Source: Avena insularis
Taxonomy: Eukaryota > Streptophyta > Magnoliopsida > Poales > Poaceae
Direction of reading: 5' to 3'
Assembly: GCA_023614405.1 (NCBI GenBank)
Contig: CM042686.1
Span: 468,938,740-469,002,739, forward strand
Length of the DNA stretch: 64,000 bases
The position numbers and the translations under genes were made by a program. This document shows positions 58,288-64,000 of the stretch, one piece after another (the first letter of the stretch is position 1; each line of letters opens with the position of its first letter). Below the pieces are notes generated by a model. It was given only the letters and a program-made list of their open reading frames with translations. It made no database searches and was not told the origin of the DNA.

Positions 58288-59592
58288 TGATACCTTCGAT
58301 CCGTATTCATGGAAGTATAATAGCTTTTTCCCTAGAATACCTAGGTTTAATCAAACCTTGGAAAGCAATGCTAAAAGGAAATAAAAGGACACATCTTCAA
58401 GACTTTGTTTCTTTGTTTTACCTTAGTTTACCGGACCAATCTAGTTTACTTTTATAATGGGTTTCAATGGATGGAGATAGGCCAGGGTTGAAGATCCATC
58501 TGCAGCTGCACAACATATGGGATAAAAGATAATAATAAGCATATTCATGTGGGAAACACATCCTAATATACTAGAGAATAGGGATAATCTCTTGTGGGAA
58601 ACACATCCTAATATACTGGAGACCCCATGATGCAGCGGCATAGCAATAGTCTTTTAATCCAACTGAGTGCACCACAAAGCAACGGGCTACAAATGATTAT
58701 TAAGTGTAAAACACTGATCAAAGCATTAAGTGGTGACGTTTTTGTGATCCCGAATGGGTCGCTAAATGAAGACCATATTACGCTATATGTCACTAGGGTT
58801 CCTATGAGATTGCTCATAGCCAAGTATCTCACCTCAAGCCATTATCAATCAATGGGATCTTGGGTACCTACAAGTCCAGAGATTGAGGTAAGAGACAAAG
58901 AACCAAAAGATACAAATCTCTATTGCAAACAAAACACAATAATCCCATGAGTTAGATGCACATAATTGTTGCTACATTTATCCCCAACCCGCAGCCCATG
59001 AGGAGTACTCACTCATAAAAAATAGATCAAGGGTAGAATACATTATGCAAAATACTTAGGTTGAAATCAAACATTCTTACAATGGTCGCCAAACCACAAG
59101 GAGATCTAAAGTACAAAGCAATGGCTATGACTAATGGAAAGGATGGGTGATGGAAGTGATGAACAATGGGTGAACAATGGGGTGCATCTCCTTTGGTGGT
59201 GCTATGTGTAATCTGAGAATGGCGGCTCTCTAGCCGGTGGCTGGAGTCTCAAAATATATAGGAGTCTTCATAAAAGTTGTTGGGTTTGACGAGACGAAGC
59301 CATCCCCACATGGTGAGGGTGGACAGTATGGGCGAGCTCTGCCCATACCAGTGGTCGTTAAGCTTGCTGACGCTAGGGAATGACTCCCCAATTACTTGGC
59401 CATGTGGACTTCCTCAAAAACCTTCATTATGACTCCTGATTTTGCATTAAAAAGTTTGATTTCCTGCACAACACAAATAAAAGCAAGATTTTGCATATCT
59501 TTGCAATTATTAGTCATTAGTGGGAAGGATTGAGAGTTTCTTGACCAAAATTTTTTTAAACACGATGGAAGATGGCTATTTTGGTGCCTTCA
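58288..59592 (-). repeat. Athila-1 5' LTR
   Basis: 1305 bp; plus-strand edges TGATACCTTCGATCCG and GGTGCCTTCA. Uninterrupted, so it shows the empty Tat-2 target at 59427-59431. Confidence 0.88.
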
Positions 59593-60375
59593 TTGTGTCG
59601 CGGGCTTTTTCCATCTGCATGTCGTGCAACAAGGCCTCGTATTCAGCTTCATTTTTTGACGCGTTCGGAAACTCATCCGAAGTATGGAGCACATTTTTCT
59701 CCTTGGGGTGATACTAGTATGACGCCAGCTCCTACTCCTTTAGTTCTTTTGGACCCGCAAAATACATGGTCCATGCACTCGACAAATCCGGGGACCCACG
59801 CTTTGGATTTCCATCCACTCTGTGATGAAGTTAGGGTGGACCTGAGATTTTATTGTTTTTTGCTTCTCGTACATGATATCTCGAGGGGACAGCTCAATTC
59901 TCTAAAGAGAGACACACCCCGTAGCTTCTGGGTAGTTGAGGGACCACCACTATTGGATGCTTGGAGAAGTCGTGTCGCAACTTCCATGCTGTCATTAAGA
60001 CACGATATGCAAGCTTTTGATTGTGCGGGTACCTTTGTTTGGATGTAGATACTACCTCACTGAGGTAGTAGACCGATCGTTGGACACCATGGATTTTTTA
60101 TTATTTGGGTCGTTCGACGACCAATGCCATGCTGACCACTTGGTTGGTGGCGGCGATGTACAACAGTAGTGGCTCCATTTCCTTGGGTGACACCAAGATC
60201 AGCGATGTCGATAGTGTTTTCTGGAGGTTCTCAAAGGCTCGGTGGGCTTCGTTAGTCCACTTGAAAGTATATGATTTCTTCAGTAGTGCATAAAATGGTA
60301 GTGCTTTTTCGCCCATCCGAGCAATGAATCAACTTAGTGTTGTAATGTCTACGCACTTCTATTCTTGTAGACAGT
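59593..60375 (-). pseudogene. Tat-0 pol, right piece: RT connection to second RNase H
   Basis: Minus strand from 60375: KCVDITTLS then, after a TGA, FIARMGEKALPFYALL, the RT-RNase H connection. The open frame 60316-60101 carries TNEAHRAFENLQKTL and LLLYIAATNQVVSMALVVER, with HGVQRSVYYLSEV in a shifted frame after it. It ends in the second RNase H with EALLHDMQMEKARDT at 59593, where Athila-1 entered. Tat-2 has the same blocks at 14130-14910. The upstream RT is beyond the Athila-3 LTR at 60376. Confidence 0.82.
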
Positions 60376-61765
60376 TGTTGGGCCTCCAAGTGCAGAGGTT
60401 TGTAGAACAGCAAGAAGTTTTCCCTTAACTGGATCACCCAAGGTTTATCGAACTCAGGGAGGAAGTGGTCAAAGGTATTCCCCCTCAAGCAAACATGCAA
60501 TCAAGATACAAGAAGTCTCTTGTGTCCCCAACACACCCAATACACTTGTCAGGTGTATAGGTGCACTAGTTCGGTGAAGAGATAGTGAAATACAAGTGGT
60601 ATAGATAATTATAAGTGGTAACGGTGATATAAAATACTTTGATGGCGTGGAAGAGACTAAAGTAAAACTGAAATAAAGATAGAAGTAAACAAACATGTAA
60701 TAGATCTAATAGCAAATGGTGTTTCAGTACTTAGAAACAAGGCCTAGGGATCATACTTTCACTAGTGAACACTCTCATATAAATATATTCTTCTTTATGA
60801 TAATACGCTGAACTACTCTCCGGTTGGACACTCTAATCCATGGTAGGGCTATAACAGCACTCCTCAAAGTCCGCTTTCCCCATCTAGATAACCCCACACT
60901 GTCACATTGAGCTCTAGATGGTTCCAACAAACACCACAATTTCATAGAAACATCCAACTCCAAATATAACTCATAACAAGTATTTGTAATCTCTAGCCTA
61001 AGTGCCACCATGGTGTGCACGCTGTCACTTTCACACACATGGGGAGAGCAGAGATCTATTAAAGCACTTGAGTAGCAAGGTAGATATATAGATTACAAGC
61101 TCATGATCTCAATAAGATCATGCATAGAGAGAGAGATGAACACATAGCTACCGGTAGAACCTTTTTTAGCCTCGAGAGAGAACTACTCCCTCCTCATCAT
61201 GGGAATCGGCAATGGTGATGGAGATGGTGGTGGAGATCGATGGAGATGGCTCCGGGGGCACTTCCCCGTCCCGGCAGGGTGCCAGAACAGAGACTTTCTG
61301 TCCCCCGAATCTACCCTTCGATGGTGGCGGCGCTACGGAACTTTTCGTGGCTAGAGGCTTGACGATTTAGGGTTTTTGCATCGGGAGGCATATTATAGGC
61401 GAAGAGGCAAGGTCGGTGGTTGGCCAGGGGGGCCACACCATGCCCTAGCGCGGCGTGGGGGGACCCGCGCCTAGGGGTGGTTTGGCCACCCTATGGCCCC
61501 CCTTCGTCTCTCCTTCTGGCTCCGTGAATCTTCTAGGAAAATGACGACATTGGCTTTTGTCCGGTCCAATTCCGAGAATATTGATTATCTGACTTTCCTG
61601 GAACCAAAAACAGCAGAAAACAGGCAATTGGCACTGTGGCATCTTGTTAATAGGTTAGTCCAAGAAATCATATGAAAAGTACTCCAAAGTGTGGACAAAA
61701 CATAAGAAAGTAGATAAAACCAAGCATGGAACATCAAAAATTATAGATACATTTGCAATGTATCA
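60376..61765 (-). repeat. Athila-3 3' LTR
   Basis: 1390 bp. On the minus strand it starts TGATACATTGCAAATG, as Athila-2 does, but ends CTTGGAGGCCCAACA, a different 3' half, more like the LTR fragment at 6721-7887. Its first 0.4 kb aligns well with Athila-2. Confidence 0.8.
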
Positions 61766-64000
61766 ACATCCCCAAGCTTAACTCCTGCTTGTCCTCGAGT
61801 AGGTAAATGATAAAAAGAAAGATTAATTTTTGAGGTGACATGCACCATCATAAACTTGATCAAAGTATTTGTAAAACATTCAAAGCTGGGATCATAGTAC
61901 TTCAATCATAACATGAAAGATAAAGTTCTAACAATAAGACAAAGGAACTATGTTGCAACATTGAAGGATACAAACAAAAGATTCATGAATAACAATGCTT
62001 TGCAAGACGTTTGTTTATTTCAGATAAGGAAAACATAGCATAGTAGTATTCAGCTTGTCCCTCATAGAGTAGCAAATATAAATGCATAGGACACCTTCAA
62101 AGTTCATCAGAGTGACTAGATACAAATAGTTTAAAACAAGCAATATCAAAGCTATGCATCAATCAACAAGTCTTGGGACAATGCACATAGAACTAAGAAT
62201 GGCCACTATGCTCTCAAAGTAGGTGCATAAAGATAGAAGGTGGAGACTCAACATAAAAGTAAAAGAAAGGCCTTCATAGAAGGAAGTAGGGATTCAAGTT
62301 TCATAAAGAGCTTCCAAAAATTATGGTACTTAATAGCTTTCAACTCTCATTGCCCCTATCATAAGCATCTTGAAGTGATTAAGGTTAAAGTGAACAAACT
62401 ATGGAGTATATGTTTGACGAAGTATAAGTTAGAAATCTCATGCCCCTTGAATACGAGGGCCTCTCCTCATGCTACTCAAGTTTAGTAAACGGTAGGTTCT
62501 TGTCATCGTAAGTACATGTGTATCATAGAGAACCGCCAACGGGGTACCCCCTTGCCCGATGATACGGAAGAATCCCCATATCAAAATGACAAGGCAAGCA
62601 AACAACAAGCATCTCAGCAATCTTCTTATTTACCATGGGAATATGGTGCTTTTTTCTCTCTTTCCTCTTTTCATAATCTCTCTTTTTTTCTCTTTTTTCT
62701 CAATATAGGACTCTTTTTTTTATAAGAAGAATGCTTCATAGACAGCTCATTATGGTTACGCTGCAGGTTTCCACCATGTCAGCATGGATTAGACCAGCGG
62801 CCCAGGTGTTTCTCTAACACATATACATAACTCCATGGACTTACAAGCTCCCCTTTCATTTCACACCGACGACATCCATAGAAAAAAGAGCATGCTATCA
62901 ACTAGGTACAAAGTACCCGTGCATTGTTGAAAGCGTTCCCCATGACAACATGGTTCTGCTAATCCCCAACAAATAAGTGCAAGAATATACAACATAGACG
63001 ACACTATGGTTCAAGTTTATTAAGGGCAAGAAAAGTAAAGTGTGCCATCAAGTTCGTGAGAGATTTAATCACTAGTTTTCTCATAACAAGTTTAATTCGG
63101 AAGGTAGATAAAAACATGAATATACTTGGAATAGCATATGCTAGTAGGTAGGTATGGTGGACTCTTTGGAATAACTTGGTTTTAGGAGTTGGATGCATGA
63201 GTGGAACTCATACTTGGTTGTGGAGGCTAGCAAAAGACTGGGAGCGACCAACTAAGAGAGCAATAATGGCCATAATCATGCAGAGCGACAAAACATCATT
63301 GATCAAAGCATAAGTGGTACTACAAGTTGAAAACTATAGGATCATAAAGTCTATGGTGACTTGGGATAGTCATAACATGGTGTGAGCATGTGCCAAGTCA
63401 ACCCAAATAAAGCATCAAAGGGGAATACCACAATACTATGCTTTAATATGCTAAAACAATGCATGATCCTTCCAAGGCACATTAAGCAATCTCAATTGTT
63501 TATAACAAGTCATGATACAGCAAAGAATACTAAGCATAAAGCCAACACAATATCAAGCATGGTATGGTAAAGCATGGGCCACAGTCAAAAACAAGCCCTC
63601 TTTACCACTTGAGCATTAACTTTCCTACTCTTTTCCAATCCAAACCAAACTATTTGAAAACCAACGCATGAAAGAGGAGGTCCAACCAATTTATTCAGCA
63701 AACTTATCAAACAAAGAAAACAAAAACCAAAACAAAAAATGAAAAAGAAGACGCTCCAAGAACAACACAACTGTGCATGAAACAATAAAAATGAAGCGTT
63801 TGTAAGAAACCTAGGATTTTTATTGATGAAGAGGAGGATGCCTTCGGCATCCCCAAGATTTGACACTTTTACTGCTTGGATATTTCTTGGGGGACACGTG
63901 TGGAATCCCCAAGATTGAGCTTTAGTCCATCCTTCATCTCATTACTCATTCCTTCCATACACCTCAAATTTTTCCTTCATACAAAACTTCACACAATCTT
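61766..64000 (-). other. Athila-3 internal 3' region
   Basis: Begins at the LTR with a polypurine tract (complement of CATCCCCAAGCTT, 61767-61779). It contains PPT-like blocks at 63848-63860 and 63904-63916, the hairpin at 63836-63852, and an ORF at 63866-63585 colinear with one in Athila-2. No polymerase or integrase motif. Confidence 0.65.
62651..62722 (+). repeat. CT-rich pyrimidine tract
   Basis: Almost only C and T over about 70 bp. It lies in the Athila-3 internal region and has no equally long match in Athila-2. Confidence 0.6.

Larger units (their letters stand above)
8544..59592 (-). mobile_element. Athila-1: non-autonomous Athila-type gypsy element hosting three insertions
   Basis: Two LTRs of about 1.3 kb bound it: 58288-59592 (5') and 8544-9664 plus 22531-22710 (3', split by Tat-2). 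Reading from the right on the minus strand: LTR, decayed tRNA-Asp primer site, gag, protease, a 1-kb spacer, an env-like ORF, a 3' untranslated region, LTR. Reverse transcriptase and integrase are absent. Flanks are TTACG (8539-8543) and TTGTG (59593-59597), a target duplication that fits an original TTGCG after one change in each copy. With the element removed, Tat-0 RNase H reads on in frame. Confidence 0.85.
60376..64000 (-). mobile_element. Athila-3: Athila-2-family element, 3' end only
   Basis: Minus strand. A 3' LTR (60376-61765) is followed, reading right, by 2.2 kb of internal 3' sequence homologous in reverse to 39830-41936. It runs off the window, so gag and the 5' LTR are not seen. 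It inserted into the Tat-0 RT region. Confidence 0.8.

Noticed and set aside
1..64000. Bacterial-style features: CRISPR arrays, operons, riboswitches, attachment sites
   Set aside because: Repeats found are LTRs, nested copies or short tandem arrays. The content is wholly plant retrotransposon, and no regularly spaced short repeats with unique spacers were seen.

Overview
The window looks like intergenic DNA from a large-genome cool-season grass (Pooideae: a wheat, barley, oat or ryegrass relative). This rests on Angela/BARE-type copia LTRs, Athila-type gypsy elements with a tRNA-Asp primer site, and Tat-clade gypsy elements that carry a spliced antisense gene. I see no ordinary cellular gene, tRNA, rRNA or CRISPR array. 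Almost every base can be placed in an LTR retrotransposon, and most reading frames are broken.

Layout. 1-4941 is the 3' part of a plus-strand Tat element (here Tat-1): the end of integrase, a six-exon antisense gene, and the 3' LTR. It sits in the left LTR of a small gag-only element (to 6420). After a short unassigned stretch comes a plus-strand Athila-type LTR fragment ending at 7887. The rest is one deep nest. The base is a minus-strand Tat pol gene (Tat-0), seen as two pieces, 7888-8543 and 59593-60375. It was split by a minus-strand non-autonomous Athila-type element (Athila-1, 8544-59592). Athila-1 was hit three times: by Tat-2 (9665-22530, plus, TSD TTATG, in its 3' LTR), by a three-LTR copia array (Copia-1, 24542-33080, plus, TSD AATAG, in its env-like ORF), and by a second non-autonomous Athila-type element (Athila-2, 35533-56694, plus, TSD ATCAT, between gag and protease). 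The 3' LTR of Athila-2 holds a 4.1-kb TG...CA unit, probably a solo LTR (43318-55767, TSD ATATT). That unit holds a minus-strand copia element (Copia-2, 45483-53840, TSD AGTAT). To the right, another minus-strand element of the Athila-2 family (Athila-3) begins at 60376 and runs off the window.

The parts do not form a cellular pathway. Each element once encoded its own gag, protease, reverse transcriptase, RNase H and integrase, or depended on a partner for these. The two Athila-type elements with internal sequence in view keep gag and protease but lack reverse transcriptase and integrase, so they must have been mobilised in trans. The most notable biology is the antisense multi-exon gene found in the same place, with the same exon plan, in two different Tat elements. 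Also notable are the recombination products (a three-LTR array and an LTR with an internal 0.63-kb duplication) and repeated polypurine-tract-like cassettes near the 3' ends of both Tat-2 and Athila-2. Element names Tat-0/1/2, Athila-1/2/3 and Copia-1/2 are labels for this window only, not database family names.
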